Positions 39,001-48,588 of a DNA stretch of 64,000 bases are shown piece by piece. This stretch comes from Abelmoschus esculentus (Eukaryota > Streptophyta > Magnoliopsida > Malvales > Malvaceae), in the NCBI GenBank assembly GCA_035048815.1, contig JAUCBN010000034.1, positions 14,238,737 to 14,302,736 of the forward strand, written 5' to 3'. The position numbers and the translations under genes were made by a program. The notes under the pieces were generated by a model, which was not told the origin of the DNA, ran no database searches, and saw only the letters and a program-made list of their open reading frames with translations. Numbering within the stretch: the stretch's first letter is position 1; every line of letters starts with the position of its first letter.

Positions 39001-40229
39001 TCTCATTTAGCAATAACATATTTGCTCTGTCGGAGCTTTCTGTGATATTAGTACTTCCGGATATAGTACTCATATTATTCTCTTGCATTTAAAATGGGAA
39101 AATGTACATAATTATGCACCTTTTAATATGTGCTTTATTTCATTCACTTCGGGGAATGAAAAATATGTGCTTTGTACCATTCACTTCGGGGAATGGAAAA
39201 TATTAAATATAGCACATTATATCAACTCGTTTATTTATCAAAGATAAGCTCTCAAAAGCTCTTCCGAAGCATTGATATTTCAGTACTTTGAGATATAGTA
39301 CTCACATTTTCCCTTGTATTTAAATGGGAAAATATTTCTTATGCTTAAGTATAGTATGAGTACTTGCACTGTTTGCTTGGCATAAATAGCCACAATTCAT
39401 TATAGATTTCATTCCGGAAGTGATAATATTCTTCAAAGGATAAATTAACATAGAATGTAAATAAATAATATATAAAATAAATTAATGATAAATTCACATA
39501 AAACGTAAATAAATAATATGTAAAATAAATTAATATAAATATATAATAAATAAAACAAAATAAATAAAGATCAATTATTTCTTTTAGATGTTATAAGGGA
39601 AATAAAATAAATGGCGAATTATTTTCTTGAAGGACTATGAGAAAAATTATCAATATCCAATTGAGTTGGATCAATAACGCCATTATTTTTGTCACAAAGA
39701 AAATCTGATTATATTTTCTTCAATTTATCATTCATGATTATGAATAAAGTCCGTAATGCTTCGGCGTTTGACAAGTACGAGATCAATGGTTTATACCATC
39801 ACTTTGATAACATAAAGATTTTTAATCTGATCTCTATCATTCTTGGCATCTTTACAATTCCACTTCTTGTGGATATAAGTATTCTCAAAATAATCATCTT
39901 ATCCATGTCTATTTTATGATCTCAATCATGACCACAATTACTAATGTGGCTTTTATTCATTCCGCTATATAATATCACATTCGCTTCAGGGAATGGAGCG
40001 GAGCCTGTTGGGCGATATTAGCAACTCATTATTTTGCTCAGCCACAAGAAGGCAAGAAATTAACTTGGAATATTTCTTAAAGCCTTTTTTCATGATATTG
40101 TGTCTGAAGGACAACATTGTTGGCATGAAAAGTGGAGTATGCTTTTTTTTTTCTAACATATCCTCATCAATGATACTCTAGCACATAATTGAGTTTTATT
40201 CACTAACCATATAGTGAATTATCACGTTT

Positions 40230-40480
40230 GCATTCACTTCAAGGAATGAAACAAATTCAATAATCGCATGAAATAAACATCATGCTTGCATTCACTTCAG
40301 GGAATGACATAAATCAAATAATCGCATGGAATAATCATCATGCTTGCATTCACTTCATGGAATGTCATAAATCCAATAATCGCATGGAATAATCATCATG
40401 CTTGCATTCACTTTAAGGAATGTCATAAATCCAATAATTGCATGGAATAATCATCATGCATGCATTCACTTCAGGGAATG
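40230..40480. repeat. 58-bp tandem repeat in the copia gag region
   Basis: Units begin at 40230, 40288, 40346, 40404 and a partial one at 40462, each starting GCATTCACTTCA.GGAATG. The same GGGGAATG words occur singly at about 39140-39200 and 39985. Another local duplication of about 60 bp lies at 38910-39028. Confidence 0.9.
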
Positions 40481-40989
40481 CCTCCCATAAAAATTCTTTG
40501 ATCAAGACAATTTTCGTAACTTGAACTTGGGAGAAGTCTATAGTCGAGTTTTTCGACATAAAAAAAATATTGCTTCCAAGCAAATATAAACTTTATAATA
40601 TTCATACTATTAAATAGTAATTGATCAGCCAATATATATTCAATATATTCAAAGAATAAAAATTTAATCCTCATACGCGGCGTTGTTAAACCAGTCCACA
40701 AGGTCCTTTAAAAAGAACCTCCTTTGAGACCAGTAGCCTCGCAGAACGGGATGTCCAGCCAATATACTCGGATTAAATTATTAAAACAAAATATTAATGA
40801 CATGAAATAAACACATAATATCATTAGACAAAAATAGAAATATTTACATGAAAAAGAGAAAAATCATAATCATCATCGTATATATACTATTTTATAAATT
40901 AAATATAAAAGATTGAAAAAGAACATACCGGGTAAATCTTTGAAAAGACTTGAAATAAAAATCTTCTGAGCAAACTCGTGCTGATAACG

Positions 40990-41228
40990 TGTTGTGAATA
41001 AAGTAAAGAACAAGAATAAAATAGAAGAATAAAGATGAGAGACAAAAGGGAGAGAGATTTTATTATATTCTCAAAGTAGGGGTTGTGTACAATGCTATGC
41101 CAAAAGTCTATATTTATAGGCATAAGATGGAAACCCTAATTTCAATGGGTATTAAACCCTAATACTAAAGCCCATTAAAGTTTAACTTAATATATGGATA
41201 TCCACCATAAATAAATATATTTATAACA
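40990..41228 (-). repeat. Copia 5' LTR (239 bp)
   Basis: Partner of 35820-36058. It is the 5' LTR because the element reads on the minus strand. Confidence 0.95.
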
Positions 41229-42552
41229 TAAATGACGATTTTTTAAAAAAATATATGAATGATTAAATTTATTAAATTATAACCAATTGATTATATTAAT
41301 TTTTAAGAATAAAACTGTTATTATATTCAATGTTCTTGTTTAATATTTATCGGTCAATAATATATTCCTATTAACATTTTACTTCATTTATATGTTTTTA
41401 ATATTTTCTATAAAAATAATATATTTGTTATTAAATTTATAATTTAAAAAATATGTAATTTAATTTACGATAGGACTTAATCAGATCAAAAAATAGAAAC
41501 GAAACAATAAATTTTAGATTACAAAAAAAAAAAAGTATCAAATTATAATTTTAGCCTGAGAAGCCGAGCCGTTGCTTTGTTAAACAAGTTAGGTTGTTTG
41601 CCAACCCCTAACTGCACCCTCATCTAAACCCTAAATACCGTTAACAGGATGTAATAACAGTATTACATAGGTAATTTTATAAACAAGATTTGAGAAAATT
41701 TTAAATTATAAAATAAAAATTTAAATAACTTAATTTTTTTTAGTAATTAATAGATAATTTTTATGTTCGAATTAAGTCTTTTAATTTTGCTTTATATATA
41801 ATATGTAAAAAATATGAATATATATGTATTGTATATGATTACAAAAAATCATTTAAATTAAAACTAATTAATACTGTAACAATATAATATTCATAATTAA
41901 ACTTGAACGGAAGTTCAAACAATTTAACTCGCCTCTAGTTTCATAAACTCGATTTAAAAAGAACCTAAACAAAATTTGTGTTATAAAATAAGATTGTTTA
42001 ACTTGACTAACTTGAATTTTTTTTACTTTACATGCTCGAATGCCCACAGACCAAGGGACAAAATAAAATGTTACTAGTCCGTCAAAATAATTTTTAAATA
42101 TGAATGTTAAATTTATTTAGTTGTTTTGAATTAAAATTAAATTGATAGAATATATGTGTTTTAATAATTAAAAATATCATTACGTGAAAGTTTTATTAGA
42201 TATATCTTTGTATTTTATCGAAAGAGTGACTCGATCGTCAGTAAATTTTAATTGAATAAGTGAGATATTTATAATTTAAATGAGCAAGGACTAAAAATAT
42301 CATTATAATAAGTCTTATTATATCTTTGTATTTTACCGAAAGAGTGATCCGATCGTAATAAACTTTAATTGAATAACTTGATTATAAATTTTAGTAAGTG
42401 AGTGAGATGTTTATAATTTAACTAATAGTTGAGTGGCCTCCACGTAGTTTACCCAAGAAAAGTATAAAAATAGTCTCGTATGACCCATCCCGGCCATAAT
42501 TTCCAGATAGGGGTAAATTTGCATGCATTTCAGTGGTTCCTTTTCGTAAGCA

Positions 42553-42642
42553 TATCCAATGAAATAATGACACCTGTGCTATTCACTTCACCCTATAATG
42601 TTTAGAGTCCTAATTGGACAGGTTCCGGTATTTCATTGGATA
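42553..42642. repeat. Inverted repeat in the MTP12-like promoter
   Basis: TATCCAATGAAATA at 42553-42566 and its exact inverse TATTTCATTGGATA at 42629-42642. The span could be a short MITE remnant. It includes CCAAT-type words and ends about 30 nt before the TATA box. Confidence 0.5.
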
Positions 42643-42673
42643 ATATTAGTAAAAGCACAATAGGAAAACTGCA

Positions 42674-42679
42674 TATAAA
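42674..42679 (+). promoter_or_regulatory. TATA box of the MTP12-like gene
   Basis: TATAAA within GCATATAAAG, 81-86 nt before the ATG at 42760. Transcription should start near 42705, leaving a leader of about 55 nt. Confidence 0.6.
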
Positions 42680-42759
42680 GTTTTGCCCATCTTTCTAAAA
42701 GCAGACCCAGGAATTTGAATCACCCAAAATCACCTAAAGCGAAAAGGGAAAAAATCAAA

Positions 42760-45384
42760 ATGGCGGATCACAGCCACCATCATCACCACCGTCCCAACCG
42801 CCTCTCCGTCCCTCCACGCGCCACCGGTATCACAACACAAAACACCACCCCAAGATCTTACCCTCCGTATTCCTATCCTTCTTCCATCACAACCCCAACT
42901 GCAACTCCCTCGAAACACCGCCTTTCCCTCCAATCTTCTTCCCAAAAGAAATCCTCCCTCTCTTTCCATCTCCTCCTCCTCTTCTCCCTCCGCTCTCTTT
43001 ATTCTCTTCTCCCTTTCATCCGCTCTTCCCCTCCATCTTTCTCACTATTCCCTTTCTCTTTCCTCCTATCTCTCCTATCCTTTCTCTTCTCCCTCTCATT
43101 TACCGTCTTCTCTAAAAAAAGTCACAGAAATCATCCAATTTTCCCCATTTATTCTCTCACCAACACCCAGCTCAAGCTTCTACTCTCCAAGTCTTTCCTT
43201 TTGTCGATTATCTTACTTCTCAGGTTCCAAGCTCTTAGATACTGTGGCACAGCTGCTATGATCTTAGCTGAACTATCCGGAAACCTTGCTGGAAGGCTTC
43301 TTTCCAAAGAGAAAAACCCGAATAAAAGGTTCCACTTTATTGGGTTTTGCTTTTTATTTATTGGGTTGATGCTATTATCGCTAAGTTGGGATAGAGTAGA
43401 TTGCTTTCCTTTAAATAAGACCGGGTTTTCGATGTATCCTAGAGAAGGCTGTGTTAGAATTTGGCCTATGTTATTGCCGTTTTTGTCTGGATTTTTAAGT
43501 TGTTATGAGAAGGTTTCCATGAACTGGGGGAGCGTTAGACAGCTTGGTCCAAAAAGGGTTCGGTTGATTTCATTGTTCTTCACTACCGTTATACTTTTTG
43601 TTCCTGCCGCTGTTAGTTTCTTTGTTTATGAAAGTGAAGGGGGAGGGAATATTTCTATTGATAATTTAGGTTGGCCTTTGGTGAATATTGTCGTCTTCGG
43701 GGTGATTTTAAGTGAGAATTTCAATGATGATGATAAGTTAATGAGTTCTAAAGATTTCCGAAGGGAGTTTGTGGTTACTTTCATTTGTACTATTGTATTG
43801 GAGTTGTTTTATTTTGAGGAATTATCGCTCTCGGGATTGTTGTCGTGTGGCTTGTTGTTGTACATTGCTGTTCGAGTACTGGATCCTGCCTATACGAGTT
43901 ATACTGAACTGGGGATGGAATCTTCGGAGTCTTTTAGTATGTCGATAATGAAGCCTATTCAACATATATTAAGGGAGCGAAAGTCTCGGAAGATTGCATT
44001 GTTTCTATTGATTAATACTGGATATATGGTTGTGGAATTTGTTGCTGGCTTCATGAGTAATAGTCTCGGGTTGATATCAGATGCATGCCACATGTTGTTT
44101 GATTGTGCAGCGTTGGCTATTGGGCTTTATGCTTCTTATATTTCACGGTTGCCTGCTAATAGTCAGTTCAATTATGGTAGAGGCAGATTTGAGATTCTAT
44201 CTGGGTATGCTAATGCAGTTTTTCTCGTTCTAGTTGGGGCATTAATTGTGTTGGAATCCTTTGAGAGGATTTTGGATCCTCAGGAAATATCAACCAACAG
44301 TCTGTTAACTGTCTCTATTGGAGGGCTGGTTGTCAATGTGGTCGGTTTGATATTCTTTCATGAGGAGCATCATCATGCACATGGTGGATCATGCTCACAC
44401 TCACATTCTGATTCCCACTCTCACGACCATCAGCACCAGCATTCAAATGATCATGAAAGTCATGTTGAACACCATGACTTTGTAAGTGTTTCTGATGGAT
44501 GTCACGATTCTTGCTCCAGCCATGAACACCATCACAGTAATCAACATCTCAGCGGCAATTACCATGGCGAAGATCACAAGAAACACGAGTTTCATGGCCA
44601 CCATGATCATGATCACAATCAAGCCCCACATGATTGTTCCCACCATCATGATCACCAGGACCATGGACATAAACATGATCATGCTCATAGCCATGACAAC
44701 CATGATTGTGCCCACCATCATGATCACCAGGACCATGGACATAAACATGATCATGCTCATAGCCATGACAACCATCATTGTGCCCACCATCATGATCACC
44801 ATGACCATGGACATAAACATGATCATGCTCATAGTCACGACCACCATGATTCTGCCCATCATCATGATCAAAGCCTTCACTCCCACAGTCACTATTCCAA
44901 ACCTAAAGGTGATTTACCACAGAAGCACCAGCATCAACACATTGACCACAATATGGAGGGAATCTTCTTGCATGTTCTGGCAGATACCTTGGGAAGTGTT
45001 GGAGTTGTTATATCGACCCTCTTAATTAAGTACAAAGGATGGCTTGTTGCTGATCCTGCTTGTTCAATATTCATTTCGGTTTTAATTATATCATCAGTTA
45101 TCCCATTGCTTAAGAACTCTGCCGAAATTTTGCTGCAAAGAGTTCCAAGGGCTCAGGAGCATGGTTTGAAGAAGGCCATCAGCGATATTAAAAACATGAA
45201 AGGGGTATGTGGTGTTCATAACTTGCATGTATGGAGCTTTACAAACTCAGATATCGTGGGAACAATCCACCTTCACATATCAGCAGAAACTGACAAAGCT
45301 GCAATGAAATCAAGAGTGTCGCATATCTTACATGATGCCGGAATCAAGGATTTGACGTTGCAAGTTGAACGTGTGGAACAATAG
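42760..45384 (+). CDS. MTP12: MTP12-like zinc transporter (CDF family), intronless
   Basis: Cation diffusion facilitator of the ZnT5/MTP12 class, which loads zinc into the early secretory pathway. In Arabidopsis MTP12 is known to pair with MTP5. The first in-frame ATG is 42760, giving 874 residues. After a His-rich start (HSHHHHHR) and a Ser/Pro-rich segment comes a long N-terminal multi-span region (about 60-390) typical of ZnT5/MTP12. The CDF core begins near residue 410. Zinc-site motifs are SDACHMLFD (about 440) and HVLAD (about 738), both HxxxD. Between them lies a very His-rich cytosolic loop (about 534-727) with a three-fold 24-residue repeat. The C-terminal domain reads VCGVHNLHVWSFTNSDIVG. 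A single exon fits the family as I recall it. Confidence 0.93.
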   Translation: MADHSHHHHHRPNRLSVPPRATGITTQNTTPRSYPPYSYPSSITTPTATPSKHRLSLQSSSQKKSSLSFHLLLLFSLRSLYSLLPFIRSSPPSFSLFPFSFLLSLLSFLFSLSFTVFSKKSHRNHPIFPIYSLTNTQLKLLLSKSFLLSIILLLRFQALRYCGTAAMILAELSGNLAGRLLSKEKNPNKRFHFIGFCFLFIGLMLLSLSWDRVDCFPLNKTGFSMYPREGCVRIWPMLLPFLSGFLSCYEKVSMNWGSVRQLGPKRVRLISLFFTTVILFVPAAVSFFVYESEGGGNISIDNLGWPLVNIVVFGVILSENFNDDDKLMSSKDFRREFVVTFICTIVLELFYFEELSLSGLLSCGLLLYIAVRVLDPAYTSYTELGMESSESFSMSIMKPIQHILRERKSRKIALFLLINTGYMVVEFVAGFMSNSLGLISDACHMLFDCAALAIGLYASYISRLPANSQFNYGRGRFEILSGYANAVFLVLVGALIVLESFERILDPQEISTNSLLTVSIGGLVVNVVGLIFFHEEHHHAHGGSCSHSHSDSHSHDHQHQHSNDHESHVEHHDFVSVSDGCHDSCSSHEHHHSNQHLSGNYHGEDHKKHEFHGHHDHDHNQAPHDCSHHHDHQDHGHKHDHAHSHDNHDCAHHHDHQDHGHKHDHAHSHDNHHCAHHHDHHDHGHKHDHAHSHDHHDSAHHHDQSLHSHSHYSKPKGDLPQKHQHQHIDHNMEGIFLHVLADTLGSVGVVISTLLIKYKGWLVADPACSIFISVLIISSVIPLLKNSAEILLQRVPRAQEHGLKKAISDIKNMKGVCGVHNLHVWSFTNSDIVGTIHLHISAETDKAAMKSRVSHILHDAGIKDLTLQVERVEQ
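44641..44856 (+). repeat. Three 72-bp coding repeats in the His-rich loop
   Basis: Units at 44641, 44713 and 44785, each encoding HHHDHQDHGHKHDHAHSHDN plus four residues (HDCA or variants), followed by a decayed partial unit. High nucleotide identity between units points to recent tandem duplication within the frame. Confidence 0.92.
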
Positions 45385-46360
45385 TAACCGATCCTATGTT
45401 ACACTCTAAATATGATAAAAGGCAACAGATTTCTCCAATTGATATGCTGTTGTTAAGGAGTGTGGCTTTCTCGGTTCTATATTGGAGCATATGTATAGTT
45501 GAGTTCAGCATCGACGTTTTCCATCAAGGAATAGAAAAAAGAGAGGTGAATGTTTATCTTTGTTACTGATGGGATAAGTGGCAGTGTCTTCAGAACTACA
45601 GAGGACTGCCAATTTCTCATAAGTTCAGGTGACTGAAATCCAAACAAGAAGATTTAATTGATTATGTAATGAAACAAACAGTGTTACATTATCTTCTTAT
45701 ATGACATTTTGCTTATAATGGGGAAAAAGATGATTTTATGGTTCATTTGTATCCAACTTTGATAATGTATATTCGTTTGCATGCTTACTGGAAATTTGGT
45801 TTGATATTCAGGCTTATCTGAGAGATTCATAGACTGGAAACGTACCAAATACTTAATAAAATCCATAAATGAGATATCAATTTCTAGGTATCTGGCCTAA
45901 CTCATTTTTAAATACAATTAACCAATGCTGATTAGCCTTTTAAATGTTCATTTTGGTGGAATGTGGACCCTAATTTAATTTTTCTATGCTTAGAATTTAA
46001 TTTCACAGCAAAAGGATAGTGTCCCTTGTCATTTCCTATTAATATTATCTTCATCCAATCTTTAAAATTTGAATACTTCATTTAATATACATTATTACAG
46101 TACACAATGAATTAATTATTCTTAAAAGTGATAAGCAAACCCCAACTGTGAAAAGTAGGCATCAACTAAATTCTAATATGAACTATGGTTAAAGAAATTA
46201 AACTAAATCTGACGTTCGAATTTAGAGAAACCGATTTGTCAAATTTTATAGATAACATTAAATCATAAATTCTTTGAAATGGGAGTGCAAACTAGTTCTG
46301 CTTACAAAAAGAAACATTTATTTTAAGGGTAAATTATACTCAAAGTCGAGTTTGGTAACA
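45385..46360. other. Spacer and 3' region of the MTP12-like gene
   Basis: Likely 3' UTR over the first few hundred bases, then AT-rich DNA. No gene recognised. Confidence 0.5.
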
Positions 46361-47635
46361 AACATGACATTCAACTCAATCTGGATTAGTAGCTATGTTG
46401 TAGTTAAATCTGCTCTCTGCAGTCACTGGTATGGCCTTAATTCTATGTTCAATGGTATCATGAAACTTGTCAGTGATACTAATTAGTAATTACTATCATA
46501 TTAGAAAGAAAGGTGAAGGAAGCCTTTGCTGTGACTTCTCGAACAGGAGACATTTCTGAACAAGAAATCTGTTTGGGTTGCCCTTGGTGTTTGGAATATA
46601 GATTTTGTGTCCTGCAGCCCTACAGTCAGTCTATATCAGGCCATGTTGGTCGACTGGATGAGGAATCTCGAACCTGACATTCCCCTTCTCCTTTAGGATG
46701 TAATAAAGCTTGTTGTATATTCTAGGAAATAGTATAAACTACCAGACGACAAGCAAACACTTGGATGTAAATGAGTATAAGATAAAAGTATAATTCAGAT
46801 GGTTTAGTTGAATGACTCAAGGCTCGACTAGTTATATCTGCAAATCATCAGGTGGAGGGAATAGACTATACTAGAACATGTTAGTGTGTTTTTAGCGACT
46901 GTTGCTGCCAAAAACTGGGAGGTGCATCAGATGAATGTCCATAATGTTTTTCTTCTTTTCATGAAGCTACGTAATAGTTATATGGGTTAAAATAGGCTTC
47001 TGTCTGAGTGCTGGTTTACAAAACTATCACAAGCTTTGAAAATTTATGACTTCCAGCAGTCCTATTTGGATTACTTGCTCCTTAGTCACTTTGAAGCGTG
47101 AGATGGTTTAATTCAACGTACTCATCCATTCGATGATCTTATCATCTCTGAGAATCTTTCAGGTTCCATACAAAAGTTTAAGTTCTATATCGGTGATTGT
47201 TTTCGCATGAAAGGTTTGGATGTGTTGAAGTACTTTTAGGGTCTAAGTGGCCCGTAAGCTAGAGGGTTTTGTTCTTTGTTAACACTAGTATGGGCTCCAT
47301 ATCATTTATGAGGTAGGATTGTTAGGCACACGAATCGTCGACGAGCTCTATGGTAGATGATCCGGAGCCTTATCGTCGACTAGTTGGACAATAGATATAC
47401 TTGTGTTTCAATCCACCCGATATTCCCTGTAGAGTTCATGTACAATCTCAGTTTATGTAGAAGCCCGTGAGAAACATTGAGAAGAATATTTAAATAAGTT
47501 GCTCTTCAATTTAGCAGAGCAAGATCTTTGAACATGTTGATAGATTTACAGGCTTATTGGCCACAGTTGTACATTGAGATTGGGCATTCTTGCAATAAAA
47601 GAATCCCAGTTTCGCCTATACAATATTAAGATATT
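46361..47635 (-). pseudogene. Degraded partial copy of the mannosidase II 3' end, interrupted
   Basis: Two blocks match the neighbouring mannosidase gene in the same orientation and order. 46361-46455 resembles 48530-48615 (end of the coding region; shared CTCTGCA.TCACTG..ATGGCCTTAATT-type runs). 47490-47635 resembles 48710-48868 (shared GCAAGATCTTTGAACATGT, GTTGTACATTGAGA and AGAATCCCAGTTT). Both have indels that destroy the frame. About 1 kb between the blocks matches nothing I recognise and is probably an insertion. This is the remnant of a tandem duplication or local copying event. Confidence 0.75.
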
Positions 47636-47719
47636 ATAATGAAATGTTACATATGCATATAGTTGCGCATATGCATATGGTTTTAACCGACTATCCTTAG
47701 CTTACATATATGTGTATTT

Positions 47720-48083
47720 TGTTACGCCTGAAAAGTGAAAAAAAAAAACATTAATCCTACATTAAAAAGGAAAAAGAAAATCTTTGGATATATATGATGA
47801 CACTGTACATCCTACTAAACATATCTTTTAAGAAGAGAATAATGGTCCCGTAATAAGTGGTATCAGAACGACTTTTTAACTGTTTGATTCCACGTCAAGC
47901 GCCCATAAGAGGGGTAAGCATAATGAACAATCATGACAAGAGGTCAATTACGAGAGTGAAAACTCGTGACGAGAGCGTCTCGAGGTTAAGTAGAAGAGAA
48001 TGTCACCTGAAAACAACAAAAAACATTAATCTCACGTCAAAAAATAAAAAAAGAGGTCTTGAGAGGTCAATGGCCCTATGACA
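47720..48083 (+). mobile_element. TRIM-type mini LTR retrotransposon, 364 bp
   Basis: Left LTR 47720-47855 (TGTTACGCCTGAAAA... ending CCCGTAATA), then a primer site TGGTATCAGAACG at 47858, one or two mismatches from the initiator-tRNA-Met site used by many plant elements. A non-coding core of about 130 bp ends in a purine tract (AGTAGAAGAGAA), followed by a right LTR at 48001-48083 (TGTCACCTGAAAA...CCCTATGACA) lacking about 50 bp of its interior. Size and parts match TRIM elements. It is related to the solo LTR at 24675-24809. Confidence 0.72.
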
Positions 48084-48588
48084 ATATGCATACATATAAT
48101 TTTGCCTCTGCATGCAAAACTGGCAAACACCTGCGTCGATCCTACTGTATTTTTCTTATTTTTAAAAATAGAAGAAATTGAGACATCGTTAGACTTACAT
48201 CTAAGGTCTAACCATTTTCATTTAAGAGATAAAATAACAGGAAAAAGCTAAAAACAAGCAAGAATATGTATCTCTGCATATATTTGGATATAACTGAACT
48301 AATCTTAGCACACTCTTGATTCTTTGATTCGGAACGCCTATGTTCCCACAACGAAATCAGAGAAATGTCTGTGTTACAAAACTATCTCGGAGAAGTCTTC
48401 ACTTTCATCTACTCTTTGAGTTTGAGTATCGAATCAATCTGAAATTTCATGAAATAACAGCAGAGTTAATAATGAGTAAGCATAAGCATGTTGACACTTG
48501 ACAGTGAGGATACATTTCCCCCCCTGCGCCACGAACTACATTCAATCCAGATCAGTAGGAATGTAGTATTTAAATCGGTCCTCTGCAT

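Larger units (their letters stand above)
35820..41228 (-). mobile_element. Ty1/copia retrotransposon, complete ends, decayed polyprotein
   Basis: 5,409 bp read on the minus strand. LTRs of 239 bp at 40990-41228 (5') and 35820-36058 (3') differ at one base. The TSD TAAAT lies at 35815-35819 and 41229-41233. A polypurine tract (CCAAGGGGGAG on the minus strand) adjoins the 3' LTR at about 36059-36069. The segment next to the 5' LTR reads CGTTATCAGCACGAG and is the primer-site region. Coding traces follow copia order: a gag end (GVIDPTQLDIDNF, about 39650-39690), integrase core (YFMIFIDASTRW and DNV, 38289-38531), a pol segment with RNRQVSSKDKRSSKKKR (37711-37905), and reverse transcriptase with VYVDDLNIVET near 36890. 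These lie in separate frames with many stops; no long polyprotein frame exists. Confidence 0.93.
41229..42759. other. AT-rich spacer and MTP12-like promoter
   Basis: No coding region. An imperfect direct duplication of about 120 bp lies at about 42185-42425 (TCTTTGTATTTTA.CGAAAGAGTG..TCGATCGT in both copies). The final 220 nt hold an inverted repeat and a TATA box before the zinc transporter. Confidence 0.5.

Noticed and set aside
40230..40480. Regularly spaced direct repeats resembling a CRISPR-type array
   Set aside because: The 58-bp units are contiguous with no unique spacers, lie within a copia element and are in plant nuclear DNA.
42715..42759. Upstream extension of the MTP12-like protein to 42715
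   Set aside because: The extension begins with TTG, not ATG, and lies only about 10 nt after the transcription start predicted from the TATA box at 42674.
44443..45025. Long open frames in two other frames across the His-rich loop (149 codons on minus, 179 on plus)
   Set aside because: They are by-products of the CAC/CAT/GAT repeat, which lacks stops in several frames. The MTP12-like frame has clear family motifs; these have none.
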